Shown here: piece by piece, positions 8,329-16,836 of the stretch | How positions within the stretch are numbered: position 1 is the first letter of the stretch | Layout: the number at the start of each line of letters is the position of its first letter | Origin: Aureimonas jatrophae | Lineage (GTDB): Bacteria > Pseudomonadota > Alphaproteobacteria > Rhizobiales > Rhizobiaceae | DNA length: 64,000 nucleotides | Direction of reading: 5' to 3' | NCBI RefSeq assembly: GCF_900104035.1 | Contig: NZ_FNIT01000009.1 | Coordinates: 61,765 to 125,764, forward strand | Position numbers and translations under genes: made by a program | Notes under the pieces: generated by a model | Databases searched by the model: none | Seen by the model: only the letters and a program-made list of their open reading frames with translations | Told to the model about the DNA's origin: nothing

Positions 8329-9318
8329 ATGAACAAACTCGCGCTTCTCTTGACGGCCGCCGTGCTGGCGCTCGGTGCCGGCCCTGCCTTCGCCAAGAAG
8401 CAACTCGTGATCGTGGTGAAGGGGCTCGACAACCCCTTCTTCGAGGCGATCCATCAGGGTTGCGAGAAGTGGAACTCGGAAAACGCCTCGTCCGAGTACG
8501 AATGCTTCTACACCGGTCCCGCCTCGACCTCGGACGAGGCCGGCGAGGCGCAGATCGTCCAGGATCTGCTCGGCAGGGCCGATACGGTCGCGATGGCGAT
8601 CTCGCCCTCCAACGCCAAGCTGATCGCCCAGACCCTGAAGACCGCTGCGCCGACGATCCCGATCATGACGCTGGACGCCGATCTGGCGACCGACGACGCG
8701 ATGCTGCGCAAGACCTATCTCGGCACCGACAACTACCTGCTCGGCCAGAAGCTGGGCGAGTACATCAAGAAGGCCAAGCCGAACGGCGGCAAGATCTGCA
8801 CGATCCAGGGCAATCCGGGAGCCGACAACATCCTGCGCCGCGCGCAGGGAACGCGCGACGCGCTCAGCGGGCAGAAGGGCAACGCGGCCCTGGCAGGCGA
8901 AGGCGGATGGACCGAAGTGGCGGGTTGCCCCGTCTTCACCAACGACGACGGCGCCGTCGGCGTTCAGGCGATGACCGACATCCTGGCCGCCAATCCCGAT
9001 CTCGACGCCTTCGCGATCGAGGGGGGATGGCCCCTCTTCGGTGCCCCGCAGCCCTATCGCAACCTCTTCAAGCCGCTGGCCGACCGCATCGCCACGGGTG
9101 ACTTCGTTGTCGCGGCCGCCGACACGATCGGCGACGAGGTCGCGATCGCCCGGGAAGGTCTCGTGAACGTGCTCGTCGGCCAGCGCCCGTTCGAGATGGG
9201 CTACAAGGCCCCCAGCGTCATGATCGATCTCATCGAGGGCAAGCCGGTCGCGGATCCCGTCTTCACCGGACTGGACGAGTGCACGAAGGAAACCGTCGAC
9301 ACCTGCATCCAGAAGTAG
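8329..9318 (+). CDS. Sugar ABC transporter periplasmic substrate-binding protein
   Basis: 329 residues of the RbsB/periplasmic-binding-protein type I family. A signal peptide (MNKLALLLTAAVLALGAGPAFA, cleavage near residue 22) is followed by the typical first strand QLVIVVKGLDNPFFEAIHQG, and later by IPIMTLDADLATDD, YLGTDNYLLGQKLGEYI and FAIEGGWPLFG. Four cysteines lie in the mature part, which may form disulfides. ATG 8329 follows GGGAGGA at ideal spacing. It is transcribed away from its permease and ATPase genes (6054-7838). Ligand unknown; the dehydrogenase gene LtnD downstream hints at a sugar-acid or polyol but this is only context. Confidence 0.9.
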   Translation: MNKLALLLTAAVLALGAGPAFAKKQLVIVVKGLDNPFFEAIHQGCEKWNSENASSEYECFYTGPASTSDEAGEAQIVQDLLGRADTVAMAISPSNAKLIAQTLKTAAPTIPIMTLDADLATDDAMLRKTYLGTDNYLLGQKLGEYIKKAKPNGGKICTIQGNPGADNILRRAQGTRDALSGQKGNAALAGEGGWTEVAGCPVFTNDDGAVGVQAMTDILAANPDLDAFAIEGGWPLFGAPQPYRNLFKPLADRIATGDFVVAAADTIGDEVAIAREGLVNVLVGQRPFEMGYKAPSVMIDLIEGKPVADPVFTGLDECTKETVDTCIQK

Positions 9319-9716
9319 GCTCGGCGGTCGACCGGAAGGCGGTGCGTACGGCCCGTTGGCCACTGCATCGCCTTCGCGCGATCGGTTCGCCGGAACCCTG
9401 CGATCGAAGCGCGTCGGCGGCTTGTCGCCGGACAGCGTGCGACGACGCTCGGTTCTTCGAGCCTGTCTCCAGAAAGGTCGGGGCGATCGTGGCGGCTGTC
9501 GGATCGCGTTCCGGCCTTGCGATCGTCGGGTCGCTCGCAGGATCCGGAATCTTCGATCCGGGTATCTCGGATCACCGGCTCCGTCAGACACCGCACTGTC
9601 GGCGTCGCCGGAACGCGTCTACGCTTGCGCGGTCAATGGTTTAAGCGGGCGACCCGGCCGGCCTTGCGGGACGGCGCGGGACGTGTCGGGGACCTGTGCG
9701 GGATGGGAGGAAGCGC
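9319..9716. other. Gene-free spacer between binding protein and LtnD-like gene
   Basis: About 400 bases with no convincing gene. It contains two direct copies of GATCCGG around 9550-9565 but no clear terminator with a T-run. The last 15 bases hold the strong ribosome binding site GGGAGGAAG of the next gene. A separate promoter for the next gene is plausible given the length. Confidence 0.4.
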
Positions 9717-10628
9717 ATGACCGAACGGGACCGGACAACGGTCGGCATCATCGGGCTGGGAGCGATGGGCAGCGGCATGGCGCGCGCCCTTCTGGCGGCC
9801 GGGCTCGCGGTGCGCGGCTTCGACCTGTCGCCAACGGCGCGCCAGAACCTGGCCGCGCTCGGCGGGACGCCCGCGTCCAGTGCCGGCGAGGCGGCGCAGG
9901 ACGCCGCGATCCTGGTCATGGTGGTGGTGAACGCGCAGCAGACCGAGGACATCCTGTTCGGGCCGGATGGTACGGCCGCGCGCCTGGCGCCCGGCGCGGT
10001 GGTCGTGTCGTGTGCGACCATGGCGCCCGACGACGCGCGGCGTCTCGAGGCCAGGGCGCGCGAGCACGGCCTTCTTTATGTCGACGCGCCGATGAGCGGG
10101 GGGACGGGACGGGCGGCCTCGGGCGAGTTGTCCTTCATGGCCTCGGGCCACCCGGACGCGTTCACGCGGGCCGAGCCGGCGCTGAATGCGATGGCGGCGA
10201 CGCTGCACCGGCTGGGCGACGAGGCGGGAATCGGATCGGCCTTCAAGATGGTCAACCAGCTTCTGGCCGGCGTCCACATCGCGGCGGCCTGCGAGGCGGT
10301 GGCGCTGGCCGCCCGGCTCGGGCTCGACCTTCAAACGGTCTACGACGTGATCCGCGTCTCGGCCGGCACGTCCTGGATGTTCGAGAACCGGGTGCCGCAC
10401 ATCCTGGACGGCGACTACGCGCCGCGCAGCGCGGTGGACATCTTCGTCAAGGACCTGGGCATCGTCACCGACATGGGCCGGGCGAGCCGCTTCCCGACGC
10501 CGCTGGCCGCCCTCGCGATGCAGATGTTCGTGATGACCAGCGCCGCCGGCATGGGCCGCGACGACGACGCCTCGGTCGCGCGCCTCCTGGCGGACCTGGC
10601 CAACGTCAAGCTGCCGTCCGGGACCTGA
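9717..10628 (+). CDS. ltnD: L-threonate 2-dehydrogenase-like beta-hydroxyacid dehydrogenase
   Basis: A 303-residue NAD-dependent beta-hydroxyacid dehydrogenase. The N-terminal Rossmann site is VGIIGLGAMGSGMARALL (residues about 10-27), the substrate loop is DAPMSGGTGRA, and the catalytic lysine lies in FKMVNQLLAGVH. These segments are closest to LtnD, which oxidises L-threonate to 2-oxotetronate. Start ATG 9717 has GGGAGGAAG upstream. The other enzymes of tetronate breakdown (OtnI, OtnC, OtnK) lie at 61.1-64 kb of this window, which supports the call. Other hydroxyacids such as tartronate semialdehyde-type substrates remain possible. Confidence 0.75.
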   Translation: MTERDRTTVGIIGLGAMGSGMARALLAAGLAVRGFDLSPTARQNLAALGGTPASSAGEAAQDAAILVMVVVNAQQTEDILFGPDGTAARLAPGAVVVSCATMAPDDARRLEARAREHGLLYVDAPMSGGTGRAASGELSFMASGHPDAFTRAEPALNAMAATLHRLGDEAGIGSAFKMVNQLLAGVHIAAACEAVALAARLGLDLQTVYDVIRVSAGTSWMFENRVPHILDGDYAPRSAVDIFVKDLGIVTDMGRASRFPTPLAALAMQMFVMTSAAGMGRDDDASVARLLADLANVKLPSGT

Positions 10629-10916
10629 CCGGAGCGGCCAGGACCCCGGACGGCGGATCACCCCGTTTCCCGGCGCGACGACGGCGGCGGTTCGAGGACG
10701 AGGCCACGGTTCCCTTGATGCCGCAGATCCCAGCGGGGCGGACAGGCGCGCGGTAACGGAAACCCATCGGTTGCCCGCTGTTCGGATCGCGTGTGGTCCA
10801 TCGTGCCGCTTCGGGTGCGACGATGGGCGCACGCCCTCTTTCCGACACGACGGCGTTGCGACAGCTAGAATCGAAGCGGGGCGGCGTCGCCCCTCCCCGG
10901 CACGGAGCCGAGATCG

Positions 10917-11105
10917 ATGTTCGTGGATTATCGCAACTGGCGCCCGCCCGAGCCGCTGCCGGAACGGCCCCTTCCCCCGAAGCTCACGCGACGCCAGGAA
11001 AAGGTGCTGCTGTGGGCGATCGGGCTGAACGTCGTGGCGTTGTTCGTGGCCCCGCTCGCGGGCGTCACCGTTCTTCAGGCGTTCTGGGCCTGGGTCGCGG
11101 GCTGA
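10917..11105 (+). CDS. Small single-pass membrane protein of unknown function
   Basis: 62 residues: a proline- and arginine-rich N-terminal half (NWRPPEPLPERPLPPKLTRR) and one or two hydrophobic segments (VLLWAIGLNVVALFVAPLAGVTVLQAFWAWV). The layout suggests a positive-inside membrane anchor. ATG 10917 is preceded by GGAG at 10904. I do not recognise a family. The 288 bases before it (10629-10916) hold nothing that I can identify. Confidence 0.6.
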   Translation: MFVDYRNWRPPEPLPERPLPPKLTRRQEKVLLWAIGLNVVALFVAPLAGVTVLQAFWAWVAG

Positions 11106-11201
11106 AACCCGACATCTTCCGTTAGCCGGCGCAACGATGCGAACGATCCGGCGCCTCGGGAACTTGCGCTCCGAAGACATCAACCGGAGCGCCATGCCGC
11201 C

Positions 11202-12203
11202 ATGCCGTCAGTCGCGGGCCAAGTCATCGTCATCACGGGTGCCAGTTCCGGCATCGGCCTTGCGACCGCGCGGCGCGCCGCGCGCGCTGGCGCCAGCGTC
11301 GTTCTCGCCTCGCGCGACGGCCCGCTCCTCGAGCGTCTGGCTCGCGAGATCGAGACCGACGGCGGCCGGGCCTTGGCTGTCGCGACGGATGTTTCCGTGG
11401 AAGCCGAGGTCGAGGCTCTCATCCACAAGGCCGTCGCGCGCTTCGGCCGGGTCGACGCCTTCGTCAACAACGCGGGCGTTGCCGCCTATTCGACCCTCGA
11501 CGCGCTGCCGCTCGACGAGCACCGGCGCATCTTCGAGACGAACTACTGGGGTCTCGTCCACGGGTCGCTTGCGGCGATCCGGCATTTCCGCTCGCGACCG
11601 GGCGGGGGACGGCTCGTCAACATCGGCTCGGTGAACTCGGATGTCGCGATTCCGCTGCTGAGCGCCTACTCGGCCTCGAAACACGCGGTGAAGGGCTTCA
11701 CGGACGCGCTGCGACGCGAGCTCCTCGCCTCCGATCCCGCGATCACCGTCACGTTGATCAAGCCGTCCGGCATCGCGACCGGCTTTCCCCAACATGCCCG
11801 CAACCATCTTCGGGAGGAGCCGCGCGTCGTGCCGCCGCTCTATGCACCGGAGATCGTCGCGGATGCGATCCTCGATGCGGTCCGTCATCCCCGTCGCGAG
11901 ATCGTGGTAGGCGCGGTCGGCCCCGCCTTGGCCGTGCCGCTGGCGGTGTTCCCGCGCCTCATGGATCGTCTGCTTGCCGCAGCGGTTCCACCCCTGTCGA
12001 AATCCGGCAACCCACGCACGGCGAACGACAATCTCGATACGCCGACGGGCGAGGCGCGGGTCCACTACGCCCATGCGCCGGGCCTGCCGTTCAGCCCTTA
12101 CACCGAGATGCAGAAGCGCCCCGGACTCACCGTTCTCCTGGGAGCCGCGCTGGTGGGCGCGCTCGCCGCCCGGCGGCGGCGGCGCACCGACCCGTTCGCT
12201 TGA
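11202..12203 (+). CDS. Short-chain dehydrogenase with C-terminal membrane tail
   Basis: A 333-residue SDR oxidoreductase. It has the cofactor motif TGASSGIG (about residues 12-19), NNAG (about 90), the catalytic serine in IGSVNSD and the YSASKHAVKG tyrosine/lysine pair (about residue 160). After the standard fold (about 250 residues) come a spacer and a short hydrophobic segment LTVLLGAALVGALAARRRRR at the C-terminus, suggesting membrane attachment. This architecture is common in rhizobial SDRs of unknown substrate. It converges on the next SDR gene, separated by a strong hairpin. Confidence 0.85.
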   Translation: MPSVAGQVIVITGASSGIGLATARRAARAGASVVLASRDGPLLERLAREIETDGGRALAVATDVSVEAEVEALIHKAVARFGRVDAFVNNAGVAAYSTLDALPLDEHRRIFETNYWGLVHGSLAAIRHFRSRPGGGRLVNIGSVNSDVAIPLLSAYSASKHAVKGFTDALRRELLASDPAITVTLIKPSGIATGFPQHARNHLREEPRVVPPLYAPEIVADAILDAVRHPRREIVVGAVGPALAVPLAVFPRLMDRLLAAAVPPLSKSGNPRTANDNLDTPTGEARVHYAHAPGLPFSPYTEMQKRPGLTVLLGAALVGALAARRRRRTDPFA

Positions 12204-12212
12204 AGACAGGGC

Positions 12213-12238
12213 GGCGCCCGAACCCTTGTCCGGGCGCC
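12213..12238. terminator. GC-rich hairpin between convergent genes
   Basis: GGCGCCCG (12213-12220) pairs perfectly with CGGGCGCC (12231-12238) over a 10-base loop. It lies in the 46-base gap between two convergent stop codons. There is no T-run on either side, so it would be a bidirectional attenuator or part of a Rho-dependent end rather than a classic intrinsic terminator. Confidence 0.4.
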
Positions 12239-12249
12239 ACAAGCCTTCG

Positions 12250-13020
12250 TCACCGCAGGCGGGGCTGCCCGTTCGAGGCGGAAAGGCCGCCGTCCACCGC
12301 CAGGTTCACGCCCGTGACGAAATGGGCGTCCTCGCTGGCCAGAAAGGCGATCACGCCCGACACGTCATCGGGCTTGGCACCGCGGCCCATCGGAATGCGC
12401 TCCTCGAACTCCCGGATGAGATCCGGCTGGTCCTGCATGCCGGCGGTCAGCTTCGTGTAAACGAGCGACGGGTTCACGGCGTTGACGCGCACCCCGTTCT
12501 GCGCCTCGTCGAGGGCGAGCGCACGGGTGAAGTTCGTCACCGCGCCCTTGGCCGCGCAGTAGAAGCTGTGGTTCCAGTCGCCGCCCAGACCCGACACCGA
12601 GGAAACGTTGACGATCGAGCCCCTGGACTGCCGCAGCGCCGCGATCGCGGCCCGGCTCAGCTGAACGACACCGTAGAGATCGGTTTCGATGACCTTCGTG
12701 AACTCCGAGAAGTCACCCTCGTCGATCCGGCCGAGATGATCGACGCCGGCGTTGTTGACGAGGACGTCGATCCGGCCGAAGCGTTCCAGCGCGAGACGCA
12801 CCAGCGCCTCGCAGTCCTCGCGGCGACTGACGTCGCAGACCTGTGTCTCGATCCGGCCCTCGCCGCCCCCGAGCGACGAGGCCACGGTCCTGAGGCCGTC
12901 CCCGTCCTTGTCGTTGAGGACCAGATAGGCGCCCTCCGCCGCAAAGCGCCTGGCCGCACCTTCGCCGATGCCCGATCCCGCGCCCGTCACGATGACGACC
13001 TTGCCTGTGAAACGTTTCAT
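12250..13020 (-). CDS. Classical short-chain dehydrogenase (SDR)
   Basis: 256 residues, the usual length of a soluble classical SDR. Motifs: TGAGSGIGEGAARR (about residues 12-25), NNAGVDHLG (about 89-97), catalytic serine in NVSSVSGLGGDWNHS, then FYCAAKGAVTNFTRA with the tyrosine/lysine pair, and the C-terminal VTGVNLAVDGGLSASNGQ. It resembles 3-oxoacyl reductase/glucose dehydrogenase-like enzymes; the substrate cannot be read from sequence. ATG 13020 is the family start. The upstream spacer contains an A/T-rich patch (GATTATATG, 13034-13042) that may belong to its promoter. Confidence 0.85.
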   Translation of the reverse strand: MKRFTGKVVIVTGAGSGIGEGAARRFAAEGAYLVLNDKDGDGLRTVASSLGGGEGRIETQVCDVSRREDCEALVRLALERFGRIDVLVNNAGVDHLGRIDEGDFSEFTKVIETDLYGVVQLSRAAIAALRQSRGSIVNVSSVSGLGGDWNHSFYCAAKGAVTNFTRALALDEAQNGVRVNAVNPSLVYTKLTAGMQDQPDLIREFEERIPMGRGAKPDDVSGVIAFLASEDAHFVTGVNLAVDGGLSASNGQPRLR

Positions 13021-13224
13021 GCCGGTTGTTCCGATTATATGCCTGTGGAAGCGCCGGCGGACGCCGGCCTTGTTGGTCGGGAGAAGGCGGGGCAGGCCCG
13101 GGAGTTGCAGGGCCGGACGCTTTTCGGCGAGGCCGCGGCGGCTTGACGCTGCGCGGGGGGGCCGTTTCCTGTCGGGACACTGCCGAACGGCGCCGCGCTC
13201 CGGCTCGAACGAAAGGCCTGCCGC

Positions 13225-13725
13225 ATGGGATCATGGTTCGCATCGATCAGCAGCGATCCCTCGCGCTTCGTGCCGCTCGGCGGCGGGCTGCTCGTGCTGC
13301 TCGCGATCGTGCTGGTGCTTCGGCGGTGGTGGCGTTCGCGCGTGCGCCTGGAGCGCCGGCCGCTTCTGACAAAGGCGGAACTCGAGCTACTGGCGATCCT
13401 GCGCGCCGCCCTGCCCTCTCGCCTGATCGGCTGTCAGGTCTCGATGGGCGCCCTTCTCCAGCCCCGGCGCGGCATCAACCGACGGGCGGCCTCGCTCGCG
13501 CGCAACAAGATCAGCCAGAAGGTCGTGGACTTCGCGGTGATCGACCCGGCGACCGGCTTCGTGGAGGCGTTGATCGAGCTCGACGACTCGACGCACGATG
13601 CGCGGCGCGACGCGGCGCGCGACAGGCTGCTCGCGCAGGGCCGCTACCGCGTGATCCGCATCCCCTCCAGACCCCGCCCGACCGCCGAGACCGTGCGCCC
13701 CTACCTCGCGAGCCTCGAGCGCTGA
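13225..13725 (+). CDS. DUF2726 domain protein with N-terminal membrane anchor
   Basis: 166 residues. One membrane segment (VPLGGGLLVLLAIVLVL, about residues 16-32) is followed by a basic stretch and a DUF2726 domain (about 48-150) with the family motifs KAELELLAILRAAL, NKISQKVVDFAVID and ALIELDDSTHD. DUF2726 is related to nuclease-like folds, and the D-x(n)-ELDD pattern would fit, but activity is unproven. Faces the cytoplasm if the positive-inside rule holds. Confidence 0.8.
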   Translation: MGSWFASISSDPSRFVPLGGGLLVLLAIVLVLRRWWRSRVRLERRPLLTKAELELLAILRAALPSRLIGCQVSMGALLQPRRGINRRAASLARNKISQKVVDFAVIDPATGFVEALIELDDSTHDARRDAARDRLLAQGRYRVIRIPSRPRPTAETVRPYLASLER

Positions 13726-13813
13726 AAAGTCGCTTGGTCGCATGAGGAAGCGCGAAACCTTGGTCCTGTTCCGCCCGTTGCCCCCGCATCATGGGATGCT
13801 GCGAGGACCCGCC

Positions 13814-13972
13814 ATGCAGGAAAAAGCCAAGAACCGCTCCGCCGCCACGTTCATCGTGATCGGCGCCATCGTCGTGGCGTTGCTTCTGATCGGCCTCTGG
13901 TCGGACTGGTTCGGGCTGATGGGGACGGAGATGGCCCCCGGCACCACGGTACCGCCCGGCAACCCGAGCTGA
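13814..13972 (+). CDS. Small membrane protein of unknown function
   Basis: 52 residues starting MQEKAKNRSAATFIVIGAIV: a short charged N-terminus, one membrane segment (TFIVIGAIVVALLLIGLW) and a periplasmic tail ending PPGNPS. ATG 13814 has GAGGA at 13802-13806. The frame is open upstream to 13742, but the ribosome binding site favours this start. It ends four bases before the convergent aldehyde dehydrogenase stop codon. Confidence 0.55.
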   Translation: MQEKAKNRSAATFIVIGAIVVALLLIGLWSDWFGLMGTEMAPGTTVPPGNPS

Positions 13973-13976
13973 GGGC

Positions 13977-15410
13977 TTAGGGCGCCGCCCCCCAGCCCAC
14001 GATACCCTTGATCTCGAGGAATTCCGCCAGACCGAACTCGGCGTACTCGCGACCGTTGCCGCTCTGCTTGTAACCGCCAAACGGGGCTCCGGTGTCCCAG
14101 GCCGGGTCGTTGAGGTAGACGTTGCCGGCCCGCAGGCGCCGCGACAGCGCCCGCGCCCGATCGAGATCGGCCGACTGGACGTAGGCGGCCAAGCCGTAGA
14201 CCGTATCGTTGGCGAGCCGCACCGCCTCGTCTTCGTTCTCGTAGGAGACGATCGACAGGACCGGCCCGAAGATCTCCTCGCGCGCAATGCGCATCTCGGG
14301 CGAGACCTTGGCGAAGACCGTGGGACGCACGAACCAGCCTCGGTTGAGCCCGTCCGGGCGTCCGGGGCCGCCGGCCACCAGTTCGGCGCCCTCGCGAAGA
14401 CCCGACTCGATCAGATCCTGGATCTTGCCGAACTGCGCCTCGCTCACGACCGGACCGAGAACCGGGCCCTCGCCGGGCGCGGCGCCGACGCGAAAGCGGG
14501 CGGCGGCGCGTGCCGCGATGGCGGCGGCCTCGTCCTCGCGCTCGGCCGGCACGAACATGCGCGTCGGCGCGTTGCAGCTTTGTCCCGTGTTGCCGAAGCA
14601 CTCGGCGACGCCGCGCGTGACCGCCTCCGTGAGGTCGACGTCGGGCAGGAGGATGTTGGCGGACTTGCCGCCGAGCTCCTGGTGGACGCGCTTGATCGTG
14701 TCGGCGGCGGCCTTCGCGACGGCGACACCCGCCCGCGTCGAGCCGGTGAAGCTCACCATGTCGACGCCCTCGTGCCGCGCCAGCGCCTCGCCGACGGTCG
14801 GCCCGTCCCCGTTCACGAGGTTGAAGACACCGGCGGGCACGCCGGCCTCCTGCAGGATCTCGGCAAACAGCAGCGCGCTCATCGGCGCGATCTCGGAGGG
14901 TTTCAGGACCATGGTGCAGCCGGCGGCCAGTGCCGGCGCGACCTTGCACACGATCTGGTTCATCGGCCAGTTCCAGGGCGTGATCATCGCCACGACCCCG
15001 ATCGGCTCGCGCGTCACGAGCGTCGAGCCGCGCAACTCCTCGAAGGCGAAATGCTCCAGCGTTCGGATCATCGTCTGCAGGTGGGCCGCTCCGCTGCCGG
15101 CCTGGTTCGAGACGGCGAAGGGAAGCGGGGCGCCCATCTCCCGGCTGATCGCCTCGCCCATCTCGTTGATGCGCCGGCGATAAACGACCAGGATCCGGCG
15201 AAGCAGATCGAGGCGCTCCTCGCGCGACACGAGCGAGAACGTCTCAAACGCACGGCGCGCGGCACGCACGGCGCGATCCACATCGGCCGCGTCGCCGAGC
15301 GCGATCTCCGCGAAGGGTTCCTCGGTTGCGGGATCGACCACGGGCAGGCGCCGGATCGGACCGGCAGGATCGACCCAGGCCCCGTCGATAAAGAACTGCA
15401 GCGTGCGCAT
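13977..15410 (-). CDS. Aldehyde dehydrogenase family protein
   Basis: A 477-residue NAD(P)-dependent aldehyde dehydrogenase of the standard superfamily. Visible are the cofactor segment ITPWNWPMNQIVCKVAPALAA, the FTGSTRAG loop, the general base glutamate in QELGGKS, the catalytic cysteine in GNTGQSCNAPTRM and the C-terminal PFGGYKQSGNGREYAEFGL. The closest pattern is the soluble class often called betaine- or 3-succinoylsemialdehyde-pyridine-type dehydrogenase; the substrate is open. ATG 15410 has GGGGAG seven bases upstream, so the open frame extending to 15512 is not translated. Confidence 0.88.
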   Translation of the reverse strand: MRTLQFFIDGAWVDPAGPIRRLPVVDPATEEPFAEIALGDAADVDRAVRAARRAFETFSLVSREERLDLLRRILVVYRRRINEMGEAISREMGAPLPFAVSNQAGSGAAHLQTMIRTLEHFAFEELRGSTLVTREPIGVVAMITPWNWPMNQIVCKVAPALAAGCTMVLKPSEIAPMSALLFAEILQEAGVPAGVFNLVNGDGPTVGEALARHEGVDMVSFTGSTRAGVAVAKAAADTIKRVHQELGGKSANILLPDVDLTEAVTRGVAECFGNTGQSCNAPTRMFVPAEREDEAAAIAARAAARFRVGAAPGEGPVLGPVVSEAQFGKIQDLIESGLREGAELVAGGPGRPDGLNRGWFVRPTVFAKVSPEMRIAREEIFGPVLSIVSYENEDEAVRLANDTVYGLAAYVQSADLDRARALSRRLRAGNVYLNDPAWDTGAPFGGYKQSGNGREYAEFGLAEFLEIKGIVGWGAAP

Positions 15411-15617
15411 CGCATCTCCCCGCTCCACCCGCCCCGGGTGCGCCCGGGTCCGCTTCGTGGCACCGGGCGCCGCGACGATAGCGCAAGGCTCGCCCGCACC
15501 GGAAGCCGGCACTCGGCCGAGCGGGTTCGGCCGCAGCGTCCCCCTCGCCTTCCCGACACACGGCTCACGATGCGGGCGTCTTGCGGCTCTCGCGCGAGGC
15601 GGCGGCGATGCCCCCCG

Positions 15618-16091
15618 TCAGGCGACAACCGGCTCGGCGAGCGCGTCCAGAAAGGTCGCGGCATCGCCCGGCGACAGGCGAACCTGAAGGCCCCGCTGAC
15701 CACCGTTGATGAAGACGAGCTCATGCCGCAACGCGGCCGCCTCCATGAGAACCGGCACGCGGCGTTTCTGCCCGAACGGACTGATCCCGCCGACCTTGTA
15801 GCCCGTGAGGCGCTCGGCGTCGGCCGGCGGCATCATGTGCGCGCTCTTGGCATGCAGCGCGGCGGCCACCCGCTTCATGGACAATTCGCGATCGGACGGC
15901 AGGATCACGCAGGCCGGACGGTTGTCGGCCAGCACCATGAGCGTCTTCAGGACACGCTCCGGCGGCTCGCCGAGGGCTTCGGCGGCCTGGAGACCGATCG
16001 AGGCGGCCTCCGGATCGTAGAGATAGGCGTGGACGGTGAAGGCGATGCCGGCCTTCTCCAAGGCCTGTGTCGCCCGGGTCGTTCTGGACAT
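15618..16091 (-). CDS. ybaK: Cys-tRNA(Pro) deacylase YbaK
   Basis: 157 residues of the YbaK/EbsC family, which hydrolyses Cys mischarged on tRNA(Pro) (trans-editing). Family segments: MSRTTRATQALEKAGIAFTVHAY, KTLMVLAD with the conserved lysine, CVILPSDRELSMKRVAAAL, LTGYKVGGISPFGQ and FINGGQRGLQVRLSP. Length is normal. It stands alone, with about 200 gene-free bases before the aldehyde dehydrogenase start at 15410. Confidence 0.93.
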   Translation of the reverse strand: MSRTTRATQALEKAGIAFTVHAYLYDPEAASIGLQAAEALGEPPERVLKTLMVLADNRPACVILPSDRELSMKRVAAALHAKSAHMMPPADAERLTGYKVGGISPFGQKRRVPVLMEAAALRHELVFINGGQRGLQVRLSPGDAATFLDALAEPVVA

Positions 16092-16279
16092 CGGCCCCTC
16101 GCACCTCCGGCTGGACGCCCTTCGGCATTAACCAGGGCCGCGCCGGATGCAAGGCTCCCTTGCAGGTTTTGCGCTCCTTTAAATCGGTTCGATCGCCTAT
16201 CTTCCGGGTGTCGAAAGAAACCAGACGCCAGCGGCCACCACCGACGAGAGGCCGCTTCGAACTACCAAGGACCAGACCG

Positions 16280-16423
16280 ATGGGTATCACCTCCGCTTTC
16301 CGCGCCTACCGCTCCTACCGCCAGACCTCGAACGAGCTGAACCGCTTGTCGAACCGCGAGCTCGCCGATCTCGGCATCAGCCGCGCCGACATCCCGGCCG
16401 TCGCCCGTCAGGCCTCGCGCTAA
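16280..16423 (+). CDS. DUF1127 small protein
   Basis: A 47-residue basic protein of the DUF1127 family: MGITSAFRAYRSYRQTSNEL followed by LSNRELADLGISRADIPAVAR. Small arginine-rich DUF1127 proteins in alphaproteobacteria have been linked to RNA/phosphate turnover and stress physiology. ATG 16280 is preceded by AAGGA at 16267-16271. A strong intrinsic terminator follows at 16507, so this is a monocistronic unit with long untranslated ends. Confidence 0.85.
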   Translation: MGITSAFRAYRSYRQTSNELNRLSNRELADLGISRADIPAVARQASR

Positions 16424-16506
16424 CAGTTTCACGGTTTCGCTGCGACAACTCCTCCCAGACGTCGCAGTGGATCGGCCGAAGGTTCCTCCCACCTGAGGCC
16501 ACCCAT

Positions 16507-16547
16507 ACGCCCCCGCCGGTCCTCCCCCGGCGGGGGCGTTTCTGTTT
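16507..16547 (+). terminator. Intrinsic terminator after the DUF1127 gene
   Basis: A perfect 13-bp stem, ACGCCCCCGCCGG (16507-16519) with CCGGCGGGGGCGT (16527-16539), closed by a 7-base loop and followed by TTCTGTTT. This is the clearest Rho-independent terminator of the window. It ends the plus-strand transcript of the DUF1127 gene; on the minus strand no T-run follows. Confidence 0.85.
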
Positions 16548-16565
16548 CGGGCCGCTCGATCCGCC

Positions 16566-16715
16566 TCATGCCCATTGGGCGAGCGTCAAACCGCCGATCA
16601 GGAGATAGGCGGCGAGAAACAGCGTCAGCTTGAGCCGCCCCTCGATCTGCGTACCGCCAAAGAGGCGTTTCCAAAGCGCCATGCCCGGACCGTCGCCCGG
16701 CTTGATGCTGTCCAT
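16566..16715 (-). CDS. Small membrane protein of unknown function
   Basis: 49 residues starting MDSIKPGDGPGMALWKRLFG, with one hydrophobic segment (KLTLFLAAYLLIGGLTLAQW) at the C-terminus and a cytoplasmic basic N-terminus. ATG 16715 is preceded by GGAAGGAT seven bases upstream, which is a good ribosome binding site. It lies downstream of the ferritin-like gene on the same strand (121-base gap). I do not recognise a family. Confidence 0.6.
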   Translation of the reverse strand: MDSIKPGDGPGMALWKRLFGGTQIEGRLKLTLFLAAYLLIGGLTLAQWA

Positions 16716-16836
16716 GGGTGATCCTTCCGTTGGCGGGACGGGGACGAGGACGCGGCCCGTCGCCGCGCCGCCTGCCCCCTGGCCCGACCGTCAGGCCGCG
16801 CGCCGGATTTCGGAGCGTCCGGCGCGCGGATATCCG

